Part shown: in pieces, positions 5,758 to 13,581 of the stretch
Layout of the letters: every line of letters begins with the position of its first letter
How positions within the stretch are numbered: position 1 is the stretch's first letter
Source: an uncultured Eubacteriales bacterium
Lineage (GTDB): Bacteria > Bacillota > Clostridia > Christensenellales > Borkfalkiaceae
DNA: 20,881 nucleotides
Assembly: GCA_902767455.1 (NCBI GenBank)
Contig: CACXHH010000323.1
Coordinates: 1 to 20,881 of the forward strand
Direction of reading: 5' to 3'
Notes under the pieces: model-generated
Seen by the model: only the letters and a program-made list of their open reading frames with translations
Database searches by the model: none
What the model was told of the DNA's origin: nothing
Translations under genes and position numbers: made by a program

Positions 5758-6369
5758 TCACTTCAGGAATTCTCCTGTCCGGAGATCCTCGTCCGTCAGC
5801 TTATCCAACCGGTCATAGAACTCGGCCCACCATTTGTAGATGCCGGCGATTGTGTCCGCAAGCACCTGGCGGGCTTTGTCCTTGTTGGACAGGGAATACA
5901 GCTCGCTCTCTTCCACGCAGAAATACGCAGTTGTCCACTGCTGCCCTTTGTGGAACAGGCCCTTTCCGAGACGAGTCCAGTAGGTGACACGGTAATGCCA
6001 TTTCCCTTCGCTGAAGAAGACATGGGTGACGATGCCCTTTCCCGCACTGACGTTCCAGGCCTCAGGACGGACGAAGTAGACCTCCTGTCCACCCCAGAAG
6101 AGTGCCCTGGACTTCATGCCGGGAGGCGGATCGAATTCATGGGCTGCCTTCTTGTCGAAGACGTCCATCCATCGTCCATACTGAGCATACTGTGTCTTGT
6201 TCTCCTTGCGGTTTTTGGCCAGAACCTCATTACGGACTGCCGTTAGCGATTTGCCGCCTGGCTCGTTTTTCTTGCCACGCACGATGGTCCAATGGTTAAT
6301 GATTCCGTTCCATGTGGAGCCACAGATACGTTTCAGGAAATAGTCCTTAGGTTTCTTCGGTGCTCCCAT
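5758..6369 (-). CDS. hypothetical protein, 203 aa
   Basis: Of two nearby ATGs (6375 and 6369) the second, giving MGAPKKPKD, has GGGAGG at the better spacing. The N-terminal third is basic (KKPKDYFLKR, then GKKNEPGGK). The middle is aromatic and beta-rich (RALFWGGQEVYFV, WHYRVTYW), and the C terminus is helical with YKWWAEFYDRL. It overlaps the upstream solenoid gene by 23 bases and lies 30 bases before the patatin gene, so it is probably co-transcribed with both. No family recognised. Confidence 0.75.
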   Translation of the reverse strand: MGAPKKPKDYFLKRICGSTWNGIINHWTIVRGKKNEPGGKSLTAVRNEVLAKNRKENKTQYAQYGRWMDVFDKKAAHEFDPPPGMKSRALFWGGQEVYFVRPEAWNVSAGKGIVTHVFFSEGKWHYRVTYWTRLGKGLFHKGQQWTTAYFCVEESELYSLSNKDKARQVLADTIAGIYKWWAEFYDRLDKLTDEDLRTGEFLK

Positions 6370-7045
6370 TCTCATCCTCCCACTCTGCTCCGTTGACAGG
6401 AGACAGGGCTTTGTAGTGGACTTTGCATCTGCCGGCGCGTGTCACCGTGCCGCCAGAATGCAGCGTAATGTCGGTTGCAGCCCCTCTGACGAGACCTAAC
6501 GTGCCACCGGAGTAAATCTCTATGTCGGTGGCTGAGGCGTCCTCTATGAGGCATTTCCCGCCGTTACAGACGATCAGACCTCTGACGAAGGCCCCACTGC
6601 GGATACGGACGTCGGCATGGGTGCAGGCGCTGAGATAATCCAGTGAGCCCCCATCCATGATGGTGACGCCGCCGGACACCGCAATGTGCCCCGTAGGATT
6701 ACCACAGCTGCCGAGATACGTCTCTCCCAGCGTCGTGACATCCCAGGCCTGAGCACCGTTGACGATGGCCATGCTGCCGCCGGAGTTGACATGGCAGCTT
6801 GCGACATGGGCCATGGAACCAACGGCATCCAGATAGGCTCCGGATTCCACACAGGCCCCACGGATGCCCTGGGAAGCGCTGGCGCCAGCCAATCTAAGAT
6901 GCCCACCTGGACCGATGGCAATGATACCGCCTGACGCATGGCCATCGAACCAAGCCTCGATACACTCCGGTATCTCCATGCCGCCGTTGGCAATGCGGAT
7001 GTCACCAATGGCAGTGACTTTCGGTTTTCCGAGTTTGACACTCAT
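6347..7045 (-). CDS. AIDA-like beta-solenoid protein, 232 aa (solenoid 3 of 3)
   Basis: ATG 7045 overlaps the upstream stop as ATGA and has AGGTGGGA in front. From about residue 20 to 215 the protein is a run of short repeats of roughly 18-20 residues with the pattern V-x-S/N-G-G-x-hydrophobic (VNSGGSMAIV, IYSGGTLGLV, LHSGGTVTRAG). This is the pattern of AIDA/autotransporter-type right-handed beta-helices. There is no signal peptide, no autotransporter beta-barrel and no catalytic motif. It is one of three adjacent paralogues. Such repeats are known from adhesins and phage fibres; its role here is unknown. Confidence 0.8.
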   Translation of the reverse strand: MSVKLGKPKVTAIGDIRIANGGMEIPECIEAWFDGHASGGIIAIGPGGHLRLAGASASQGIRGACVESGAYLDAVGSMAHVASCHVNSGGSMAIVNGAQAWDVTTLGETYLGSCGNPTGHIAVSGGVTIMDGGSLDYLSACTHADVRIRSGAFVRGLIVCNGGKCLIEDASATDIEIYSGGTLGLVRGAATDITLHSGGTVTRAGRCKVHYKALSPVNGAEWEDENGSTEET

Positions 7046-7833
7046 TTCTTTCCCACCTCGATGATGAACTCTTTGATAGGCCAGGGAGTGTCCGGCACAT
7101 GGATCTTGGCCACGTTGTCCGGCATCAGCGTCATGCTGATCGGCGTGACCATCGGCCCGGAAGCAGCTACAGCACGGCCACTGGAAGGCTCGAAGAATAT
7201 CGGTCTCCTCGGCGACTGGCTGTGATAAATGACCTCTGCGGCATTCCCACAAAAGAAATCCGCGCCTTCATCCACCCAGACGTTGCTGGCATGGACTCTG
7301 TCGTACTGCTTCAGGGTTCCGCCAAAATGAACCGTGATGTTATTCAGCTCACAGTCCGCATAAGCAACCACCGATGCGCCGCTGGAGATCGTGATGCGGT
7401 TCGCAGACGTGGAACCATGCAGTTCCAGCTTGGCACCGCTGCCGACCGTGACGTCACAGAGCCAAGCATGATCCCCCGTTGTAACACGGCCGCCTGACAC
7501 GACATTCACATCTATGAGTTTGGAAATATCAATCATGTCCAGCTTGTCACCGATCAGGCCCTTGGAGATGCCCGCACTCCCGGTCAGCCCTACATAACCG
7601 CAAGGCAACGTGAGATTATACATCTGGGTGTCGCTAGCACGAAGATCGCCACCGTGGACGTTGATATCGTGCAACTTATTCTGGCAGCCGGTGAACATCT
7701 GCGCACCAGATGCAATGCCGTAACTGGACACAGTCACACGCCACCAGGGGCGGATGTCGAGCTTCGTGCCACTGGTGCACTGTCCACCGGAGATGAGGGT
7801 GTGGTATATGTTGTCACACGTTGTCGTCGCCAT
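7042..7833 (-). CDS. AIDA-like beta-solenoid protein, 263 aa (solenoid 2 of 3)
   Basis: ATG 7833 has a strong AGGAGG; the longer open frame upstream lies inside the next solenoid gene and is noise. Residues 8-205 carry solenoid turns such as LISGGQCTSG, VVSGGRVTTGD, VGSGAKLELHG and VHFGGTLKQYD. A distinct C-terminal part of about 60 residues (PRRPIFFEPSSG ... WPIKEFIIEVGKK) may be a cap or a binding module. It overlaps the upstream gene by 20 bases and the downstream gene by ATGA. No secretion signal is seen. Confidence 0.8.
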   Translation of the reverse strand: MATTTCDNIYHTLISGGQCTSGTKLDIRPWWRVTVSSYGIASGAQMFTGCQNKLHDINVHGGDLRASDTQMYNLTLPCGYVGLTGSAGISKGLIGDKLDMIDISKLIDVNVVSGGRVTTGDHAWLCDVTVGSGAKLELHGSTSANRITISSGASVVAYADCELNNITVHFGGTLKQYDRVHASNVWVDEGADFFCGNAAEVIYHSQSPRRPIFFEPSSGRAVAASGPMVTPISMTLMPDNVAKIHVPDTPWPIKEFIIEVGKK

Positions 7834-8590
7834 TGTCTTCCTCCTGGAAAAGTGTAGACTCTCTGGCACCGAGGCCGAGATTGATTGCTCCGCTGGATTC
7901 GAACTTCTGCTTGCAGGCTTCGTCAAAATAGCGAACGCTTCCGCCGGCGCAGACCTCGATGTTTTCGGCCTTGATGTCCGGGCTATTGAGCTCCAGTTTC
8001 CCGTCGCTGTAGACCGTGACGTTATCCAGGATTGCGCCCTTACCAACCTTCAAGCAGCCACCGGAACTCACATGGACGTACCAGGCGCTGCCACCGTTAA
8101 ACACACCAACAGCCGCCTTGTCTGCAATAGTGACATCGCCGATATAGGCTCCGCCATTAACCGGAACGAAGGCACCTTCGGTAATTTCCAGACTCTCGAT
8201 ATGGGCGCCGTTGTGGGCTATGAACCTGGCTTTCTTGCTGATGGTGCAGTCAATGCAGGTACCGCCGCTGGAGACAGTCATATGCTCCCCATCACCAAGT
8301 GTGATTCCCTTGACTTCCCCACCGCTGTCAACGCGGATGGGGAATTTGTACACGAACCCACTGTTGTTGAGAACGCAGCCGCTCGGCACATAGGCGAACG
8401 GCACCTTCATGGCGGACGGGGCCTCCACAGTCTCTTCACCTGGCATCACGGTTACGACCGGGTGCTTCGGAAGCCTGCCGTTGATGTCAGCCAGGAGTCT
8501 CTCCAGCTTGTCGTTGAGCTTCTCGTACAGCTTATCACATGCCTGCTGCACCGCTGCGTCGATTACTTCCTTCAGTTTATCGTCAGTCAT
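7814..8590 (-). CDS. AIDA-like beta-solenoid protein with N-terminal coiled coil, 258 aa (solenoid 1 of 3)
   Basis: ATG 8590 has GGAGAG upstream. Residues 1-40 (MTDDKLKEVIDAAV..., LYEKLNDKLERLL) form a likely coiled coil, which could trimerise the protein as in phage fibres and trimeric adhesins. A Pro/Val-rich linker leads to solenoid turns over about 65-235 (VDSGGEVKGI, VSSGGTCIDC, VSSGGCLKVG, VCAGGSVRYFD). The N-terminal coiled coil is absent from the other two solenoid paralogues. The C terminus is acidic. It overlaps both neighbours by a few bases. Confidence 0.8.
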   Translation of the reverse strand: MTDDKLKEVIDAAVQQACDKLYEKLNDKLERLLADINGRLPKHPVVTVMPGEETVEAPSAMKVPFAYVPSGCVLNNSGFVYKFPIRVDSGGEVKGITLGDGEHMTVSSGGTCIDCTISKKARFIAHNGAHIESLEITEGAFVPVNGGAYIGDVTIADKAAVGVFNGGSAWYVHVSSGGCLKVGKGAILDNVTVYSDGKLELNSPDIKAENIEVCAGGSVRYFDEACKQKFESSGAINLGLGARESTLFQEEDNGDDNV

Positions 8591-8855
8591 TGTCGATCTC
8601 TCCATTCTGGTTGTTGAGTTTGTTGTACAGGCGCTGCTGGCGCTCCACCATGTCCCTGAACTCCAGCCAGGAGTCAAGCTCTTTGCGGGCCTTGTCCAGA
8701 GCCTTACGGTCTGCCTCCACCATACGCTGGTGCAGATCACAGCGCCTTTCGATGTTATCGCACACACCCCGCATGTTGTCAATAGTGGTGTTGAGCGCGT
8801 CGATGTTGACTTTATCCGGCGTCAACTCTGTACCGTTATCCAAGATTATTTTCAT
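8583..8855 (-). CDS. coiled-coil protein, 90 aa
   Basis: Starts at ATG 8855 with AAGGAAG about a dozen bases upstream. It opens with a short beta-like MKIILDNGTEL, then NIDALNTTIDNM, and continues as a long charged helix (residues 30-85) with heptad-like Leu/Val spacing. The composition suggests a coiled-coil homo-oligomer or a partner for the coiled-coil start of the next solenoid protein; partnering is inference from adjacency only. It overlaps the genes on both sides (20 and 8 bases). Confidence 0.7.
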   Translation of the reverse strand: MKIILDNGTELTPDKVNIDALNTTIDNMRGVCDNIERRCDLHQRMVEADRKALDKARKELDSWLEFRDMVERQQRLYNKLNNQNGEIDND

Positions 8856-9960
8856 CTCGGTAAGTCTTCCTTCTCAGACGTTCGTACAGTACTTCGACAT
8901 CCAACTCCACGTCTGCAGGGAAGTTTGGATCGTCCTTCTTCAAGCGGCATGTCATCCACTCCTGGGAGCCATCGGTGTCGAGGAACATCAGGAGCGTACC
9001 TTCCGGTCCAATCACAGTTCCTCTGGGAGAAGGGCCGTAATTGCTTAGCCATTCGCCTGGGCCCCACTTGTGACTCCATGACAGGAACACCACAGCGCAC
9101 CCATGAGCTTTCACAACTGCACTCCCTGCCGTTACACCGAGAGCACCGGTACTGTTGAGTATGACAGTAGAATTGTCGGTCATGGCTATGGCAGCAGACA
9201 ACATGCAGTTTGCGATTGCACGGCTCTCTGTGTGACTTGCCACAGCAAGAGACGCCTGCCACTCGGCTACCGCGATGGATGCAACATAGTCCGTATAACC
9301 AATACCACCTGGTCTCCGGGCGCGGGCAATGCTGTATGGGCCAAAGGCAAAGGAGTCGCAACCATTGGCCACAGAACCGCGCCCAAAAGTCATGGCAATG
9401 TCCACTACCTTGTATTCGCTGCCGACCACGGAGTAATTGCCTGCGGACATTGCCACATGCCCTTTGGTCTGGCCAAGCTGCCAGCCTCCTACCAGGAACA
9501 CCTTTTCATCCGGGCACGGATTCTTGAAGTGACCTGCGGTGAGCTCATTGGCGCACGGATTGGTCGGTTCCCAACCATACTTCGTATGCTTTGTACGGTT
9601 CCGAACCTCATCAATCAGCGTTTCCCAGCTGTAGTTGCAGGTGAGCACAGATCTGGGTTTGATCTGAGTGCAGACACGCTTGGTGGACCAGCCGTCCTGC
9701 TGCTCGTTGTCGATGCCACGCGCTTCCACGAAGCCGATCACGGAGAGCGGATTGTTCGGCGTGTAATACCGCAGGCAGTCCAGCGGCTCCAGGCAAATGT
9801 GGATACCATGGGAACACAGCGTGACAGGGCCTTCCACAGTGAAGACTTCGTCCTTGTGGTACTCGGTTGGATTCGAGTACTGGTCGCAGACAAGGGCATC
9901 GTCTATCAAATGGAATCCCTTATAGGCCGGTTCTCCCCAGGGGAGGTCACCGATCACCAT
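8836..9960 (-). CDS. DUF7666-like domain plus beta-solenoid protein, 374 aa (copy 1 of 3)
   Basis: ATG 9960 has GGAGGT eight bases upstream. Residues 13-120 match a phage/bacterial domain I recall as DUF7666: YKGFHLIDDALVC, then VEGPVTLCSHGIHICLEPL and a YY near 65. Residues 165-330 are short alternating repeats of the SxAxAxGxxS type (SVANGCDSFAFG, SRAIANCMLSAAIAM), typical of a narrow beta-solenoid, ending in a capping element with VVKAHGCAVVFLS. Function unknown for the whole family. The same architecture is repeated at 10406-11689 and 12233-13228. The family name is from memory and should be checked. Confidence 0.75.
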   Translation of the reverse strand: MVIGDLPWGEPAYKGFHLIDDALVCDQYSNPTEYHKDEVFTVEGPVTLCSHGIHICLEPLDCLRYYTPNNPLSVIGFVEARGIDNEQQDGWSTKRVCTQIKPRSVLTCNYSWETLIDEVRNRTKHTKYGWEPTNPCANELTAGHFKNPCPDEKVFLVGGWQLGQTKGHVAMSAGNYSVVGSEYKVVDIAMTFGRGSVANGCDSFAFGPYSIARARRPGGIGYTDYVASIAVAEWQASLAVASHTESRAIANCMLSAAIAMTDNSTVILNSTGALGVTAGSAVVKAHGCAVVFLSWSHKWGPGEWLSNYGPSPRGTVIGPEGTLLMFLDTDGSQEWMTCRLKKDDPNFPADVELDVEVLYERLRRKTYRDENNLG

Positions 9961-10381
9961 CGAGGACCTCCTGGACTTTCTGCTGAAGTTTCAGGACCTC
10001 GTCCTGCATGCCGCGCTGGTAGGCGTCCTCCACCTCTGACACGAGGTAGAAGTGGAACAGCACAGCCACCACCATAGCACCGACCGCCGCGACCAGCGTC
10101 CAGTAGCCGATCACACGGTTGCGGTTGCTCTCAGCACGGTACATCCGGTAGTGCCTGTCGACTTCGTCGGATGCACGGGCCAGCTCCTTCTCGACCTCTT
10201 CGAGTTCGATGGAGCCGTCTTTGTGCATGTTGAGCGTGTGCTTCACGGCAGACAAACTGCCGTGAATGGACCACAACTCGTCACGAACATCTCCCTGGTC
10301 ATCAGACCTGGTGAGGAACTCAGTGACGAACACGATACCGATAATGAGGAGCGATGCTCCGATAACAAGAATCAAAGACAT
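9947..10381 (-). CDS. membrane protein with two transmembrane segments and coiled coil, 144 aa
   Basis: ATG 10381 has GAAAGGT upstream. Hydrophobic segments lie at residues 2-24 and about 90-113. Between them is an acidic, heptad-like helix (ELEEVEKELARASDEV), and the C-terminal 30 residues look like a second coiled coil (LKLQQKVQEVL). The layout resembles the 134-residue protein at 1059-1463. It lies between two DUF7666-like genes, overlapping one by 14 bases. An inner-membrane anchor for the solenoid proteins is possible but not shown. Confidence 0.8.
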   Translation of the reverse strand: MSLILVIGASLLIIGIVFVTEFLTRSDDQGDVRDELWSIHGSLSAVKHTLNMHKDGSIELEEVEKELARASDEVDRHYRMYRAESNRNRVIGYWTLVAAVGAMVVAVLFHFYLVSEVEDAYQRGMQDEVLKLQQKVQEVLDGDR

Positions 10382-10405
10382 ATTTTGTACCTTTCAATTT
10401 TCAGT

Positions 10406-11689
10406 TTACCACGGAACCTTGTTGTCCTCACAATGGTAAGTATCGGTATATCCGAATTTCAGCAAGATTTCCGCGAATGTGTATTCAACATTTGGTTCAA
10501 GTTCCCAGCCGGGATGAACCAGTGTGACCACAGGCTTGCCTTCCGGATCCGGCCAGAAGATGACCGTCGTACCTTCCACGGCCTTCAAGGTCATGGCACT
10601 TGGGGTCACCTTACGAGGAATCACAACGACATTGTGCTCTCCTGTGACTTCCGTGTGTGCGGCTGTCACCCCCGTGGACCAGTTGCCTTCCATGAGAAGT
10701 CTGGAACCACGCGCAGTTATGGCAACGCCTACTGACCAGTCTGCACAAAGGATTGCCATGGACTCGCCGGAGCCCGCGACAGCCACGGAGCCCCAGTCGA
10801 TGGTCATGGCTACAGACCTTTGCGACATGGCCGCAGCCAGACTGTGCAGTCCGCACGTGCAGGCGATGGCATTTTCCCTGTCCGCGATGGCTACGCAGTA
10901 CATGCTTTCCGGATTTGTGAATACGGCACTGTTCGGTGCAATGGCGACAGACACACCACCCCTTGTCTTCATGGTCGAGTAGTCCCCATCGTTGACACAG
11001 ACACGGGCTTCTGCTTTAATCATCGCAAAAGACTCATCCACTGTCAGCGTATCACCGGAGACCCAAGTTCCCATCAAGTACCTGTAGCCGTGTTCAGATA
11101 CAAGGGACTTGATGAGCGTTGACAGGCTGATCTCCTCCTCAATCTTGATCGAGGTAGCACACTCCTTGGTTGAGCATCCATCGTAGCCGTTGTCGTCCGT
11201 GTCAGCGTCCGCAGGAACCGTGACCCAGGCAAACCTGGACCAGATAGCCGGGTAGAAGTCGAAGACCTCCAGCCGGCTGACACAGTAGTGCAGGCCCCAC
11301 CCGCACAGTGTAGGTTCTCCCTGCACTGAGAAGGTCTTGCCTACCTCGTACTGCATGCCCCTGCATTTGAAGTGGAAGTCGAAGCCTTTGATGTAGACCG
11401 TCTCTCTGTCGAGCCAGTCGACTTTGTAGGCTTCGCGCAGCTCCTTGGAGACATGTACGGCCTCATGACCGCTGAGCTTGACCAGCGTGTTAACGAGTTC
11501 ACGGGTGTGCACCCTGAGCGGACAGGAGTCAGGCTCGTAGGTCGCATCCTCGTCAATGAGTTTACCAGCGGGACAAGTATCACAACGCTTGGAATTGCAA
11601 AACTCAATGACCTGATCACGGAGCGCCTGCGCGGAATCACGCAAACCGTGGAGATAGTCATCCGGCCTACTTACTTCTATTACGCTCAT
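10406..11689 (-). CDS. Cys-motif plus DUF7666-like domain plus beta-solenoid protein, 427 aa (copy 2 of 3)
   Basis: ATG 11689 has GGAGG seven bases upstream; the frame is open further upstream but only through the preceding gene. Three parts are visible. Residues 1-90 are a helical module with Cys31, Cys36, Cys39 and Cys56 (DTCPAG, SCPLR), a probable zinc site missing from the other copies. Residues 99-200 are the DUF7666-like domain (YIKGFDFHFKCRGMQYEVG, CGWGLHYC). Residues 235-370 are solenoid repeats with SVAIA, CVAIA, SVAMT, SVAVA and GVAIT turns. A C-terminal cap with LEPNVEYTFAEIL follows. Function unknown. Confidence 0.75.
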   Translation of the reverse strand: MSVIEVSRPDDYLHGLRDSAQALRDQVIEFCNSKRCDTCPAGKLIDEDATYEPDSCPLRVHTRELVNTLVKLSGHEAVHVSKELREAYKVDWLDRETVYIKGFDFHFKCRGMQYEVGKTFSVQGEPTLCGWGLHYCVSRLEVFDFYPAIWSRFAWVTVPADADTDDNGYDGCSTKECATSIKIEEEISLSTLIKSLVSEHGYRYLMGTWVSGDTLTVDESFAMIKAEARVCVNDGDYSTMKTRGGVSVAIAPNSAVFTNPESMYCVAIADRENAIACTCGLHSLAAAMSQRSVAMTIDWGSVAVAGSGESMAILCADWSVGVAITARGSRLLMEGNWSTGVTAAHTEVTGEHNVVVIPRKVTPSAMTLKAVEGTTVIFWPDPEGKPVVTLVHPGWELEPNVEYTFAEILLKFGYTDTYHCEDNKVPW

Positions 11690-12050
11690 CCTCTTTCCTC
11701 CAATGATTGAGTTGGTAGTCAAGGGACTCCAGCGCGTCTTCGAGCAGCGTCTGCACCTCATCCAGCGAGCCGTCCTCGTCATACTTCTTGCGGAGCTTTT
11801 CAACGGCATCACCGACGTGATCACGGATGTCCTGCAAGTAAGGCTGCAGAATCTGTCTCGTGCGATTGCGGTGCGGCTCCTGCCAATCACACCAGCCATC
11901 TGTATCCGGATGGAAAGTAGTCCATGAGGCACAGCCATAGGGAAGATCCTTCAGATTCTCCCCGCTGCGGCCGCATTCGAAGCGCTTCTCACAGTCTGCG
12001 TTGGCGCACCATGTGATGTCCCCGAATGGAACGTATTTAGACGGAACCAT
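11667..12050 (-). CDS. Cys-rich hypothetical protein with C-terminal coiled coil, 127 aa
   Basis: ATG 12050 has GGAGG four bases upstream. The N-terminal half carries Cys15, Cys20, Cys26, Cys40 and Cys54 among aromatic residues (ITWCANADCEKRFECGRSG, CASWTTF, WCDW), a probable metal-binding fold. Residues 65-120 are a charged helix that could form a coiled coil. It overlaps its neighbours by 14 and 23 bases. No family recognised. Confidence 0.75.
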   Translation of the reverse strand: MVPSKYVPFGDITWCANADCEKRFECGRSGENLKDLPYGCASWTTFHPDTDGWCDWQEPHRNRTRQILQPYLQDIRDHVGDAVEKLRKKYDEDGSLDEVQTLLEDALESLDYQLNHWRKEDERNRSK

Positions 12051-12243
12051 GATGCCTCCAATCCTTGTTTGTATTCCATTTCTCAGGAATGACGTTGTCA
12101 GCCGTCACAATGATGGCCGGATGTTCCTGGTTTGGTTGAACTTTGAAACGATATTCCGACTCATACAGCCTGGTTCGCACGTGCAGAAGCACATGCAGCC
12201 AGGGCTGCGGCGGACGAATGGTAATGAGTATGTCATCTCTCAT
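12037..12243 (-). CDS. hypothetical protein, 68 aa
   Basis: ATG 12243 has GGAG eight bases upstream; upstream in-frame sequence is noise inside the DUF7666-like gene. The protein reads MRDDILITIRPPQPW, a beta-rich middle (SEYRFKVQP, AIIVTADNVIP) and a basic His-containing end. It is probably a small beta protein. Overlaps of 11 and 14 bases with its neighbours place it in the same operon. No function can be assigned. Confidence 0.7.
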   Translation of the reverse strand: MRDDILITIRPPQPWLHVLLHVRTRLYESEYRFKVQPNQEHPAIIVTADNVIPEKWNTNKDWRHHGSV

Positions 12244-13228
12244 GTTTTGTTCTCCAGTTGTCGTAGATCTGGATGTACGCGATCTCGGTATCCGCAGGCC
12301 AGTCGTCTGTCCCGCAGATGAACTCAAGTCGCTCGGTAGTCGGCTCATTCGGATTGTGCATGATGAGTCTGGTCCCTTTGACTGCCTGGATGGTATGATG
12401 CCTGTCCATAAATGTCAGCAGGACAATGCAGCCCTCTCCGTGGACTATAACGGAGCCGTCTGTAATTGCCACGCTGTCATCCCCGTGCAACACGGTCATG
12501 GTAGACCGATGCTGGGATAAGACCACGCTGTAGGAGCCATGCGTTTCGCCACGGCCGAAGGAGGCTATGCGCACAATGCCATAGTCGCCTCGTGTGATGG
12601 CCATGGAATTAACACCTAAGTTTACGGAAATGGCAAAATTCCCGTCGCAAACCGCAGCCGATTCCCCGGCAAAAGAGATGGCCATGGAACCCCAGTTCTT
12701 GCGGTTCCTGGCAATCGACAGCGGCTCCATGACGACGGATACATATCCAGTCATGTTGTCCAGGCAGTTTCCTTTGAAACAGCCAACCGCGAGGTCTGAG
12801 CAGCTCTGACTGTAGACCCGCTCCTTCGAGACCAGTGAGATGTCGTTGAAGGGGAACTTGAAAGCCCCCTCCATAACTATCGGCACACTCCAATGCACGG
12901 CCATCCAGTGGATAGAATCCTGCACGACATGGTCCGCAGTCTTCTCGTTAAGAACCCTGAGCTCATTCGTGCAGGCCTTCGCGCACCAGTTGCCACTGTC
13001 GTCATCCGTATCCGGGTCCCGGATAACTTCACCATGTGCCTCGACATCAGCATAGCGGGAATCCATAGGTGGATAGAACGCGAATACGCCGATTGGAATC
13101 TCGCAGAAGTGGAGACCATTCTCACACAGCTCTAACTCTCCATTGACAGTGAATGTGGCGCCGGTGCAATACTGCATACCGAGACATTTGAAATCCGAGT
13201 GGAAGCCTTTCGTGCCTTCGACTTTCAT
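12233..13228 (-). CDS. DUF7666-like domain plus beta-solenoid protein, 331 aa (copy 3 of 3)
   Basis: ATG 13228 overlaps the upstream stop as ATGA and has GGAGG about ten bases in front. Residues 6-110 are the DUF7666-like domain with the cleanest motif match: TKGFHSDFKCLGMQYCTG, then LCENGLHFCEIPIGVFAFYPP. Solenoid repeats cover about residues 140-290 (LAVGCFKGN, SMAISFAGESAAV, NFAISVNLGVNSMAIT, DSVAITDGSVIV). The cap contains GEGCIVLLTF. It is the first of the three copies to be transcribed. Function unknown. Confidence 0.75.
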   Translation of the reverse strand: MKVEGTKGFHSDFKCLGMQYCTGATFTVNGELELCENGLHFCEIPIGVFAFYPPMDSRYADVEAHGEVIRDPDTDDDSGNWCAKACTNELRVLNEKTADHVVQDSIHWMAVHWSVPIVMEGAFKFPFNDISLVSKERVYSQSCSDLAVGCFKGNCLDNMTGYVSVVMEPLSIARNRKNWGSMAISFAGESAAVCDGNFAISVNLGVNSMAITRGDYGIVRIASFGRGETHGSYSVVLSQHRSTMTVLHGDDSVAITDGSVIVHGEGCIVLLTFMDRHHTIQAVKGTRLIMHNPNEPTTERLEFICGTDDWPADTEIAYIQIYDNWRTKHER

Positions 13229-13581
13229 GCCGGTATTACCTCCAGGCTGCGGAGAAGCGTGAGTTCCATTTTCTGGACTTCACGCTCCTTCTCGGTGAGA
13301 GTACGTTCCAGATCCCTGGTGTTCTTGAGGAGCTTGGACCGTGAGACGTTCGCAGCACTGGCCCTGGCTTCCTCCCCAATACCCCAGACGACGGAAGCGG
13401 CTGCCTCCGTCGGGGCATTGAATGCCGTCGCGAAATCCGCGATGGCCTTGAAGCGCCCAAGCAGGGCGCAGAATCTGCGTTCGAGCTGATCAGAAGGCGG
13501 GTTGCCCACGACCAGTCCACGCATATCGAGCAGCCGATCCCTGACCGGGACGACTGCGTATGTGATGAGGTTGTTTCTCAT
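13225..13581 (-). CDS. hypothetical helical protein, 118 aa
   Basis: ATG 13581 overlaps the upstream stop as ATGA and has GGAGG seven bases in front. After MRNNLITYAVVPVRDRLL comes a small-residue helical stretch (FATAFNAPTEAAASVV), then a long charged helix with heptad character (NTRDLERTLTEKEREVQ). It ends in ATGA with the first DUF7666-like gene to be transcribed. The family is not recognised. Confidence 0.7.
   Translation of the reverse strand: MRNNLITYAVVPVRDRLLDMRGLVVGNPPSDQLERRFCALLGRFKAIADFATAFNAPTEAAASVVWGIGEEARASAANVSRSKLLKNTRDLERTLTEKEREVQKMELTLLRSLEVIPA

Noticed and set aside
4960..6246. Long rightward open frame of 428 codons
   Set aside because: It is antisense to the patatin gene, whose catalytic motifs are intact, and to the 203-residue gene; it has no ribosome binding site and resembles no protein.
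7754..8617. Rightward open frame of 287 codons
   Set aside because: Opposite the solenoid repeats; absence of stops follows from the repeated codon pattern of the real genes.
9103..10077. Rightward open frame of 324 codons
   Set aside because: It lies opposite the DUF7666-like solenoid gene with its clear repeats and start signal; a codon-bias shadow.
6347..13228. Solenoid repeats as a CRISPR array or DNA tandem repeat
   Set aside because: Repetition is at the protein level only; no identical DNA repeats with regular spacers are seen.
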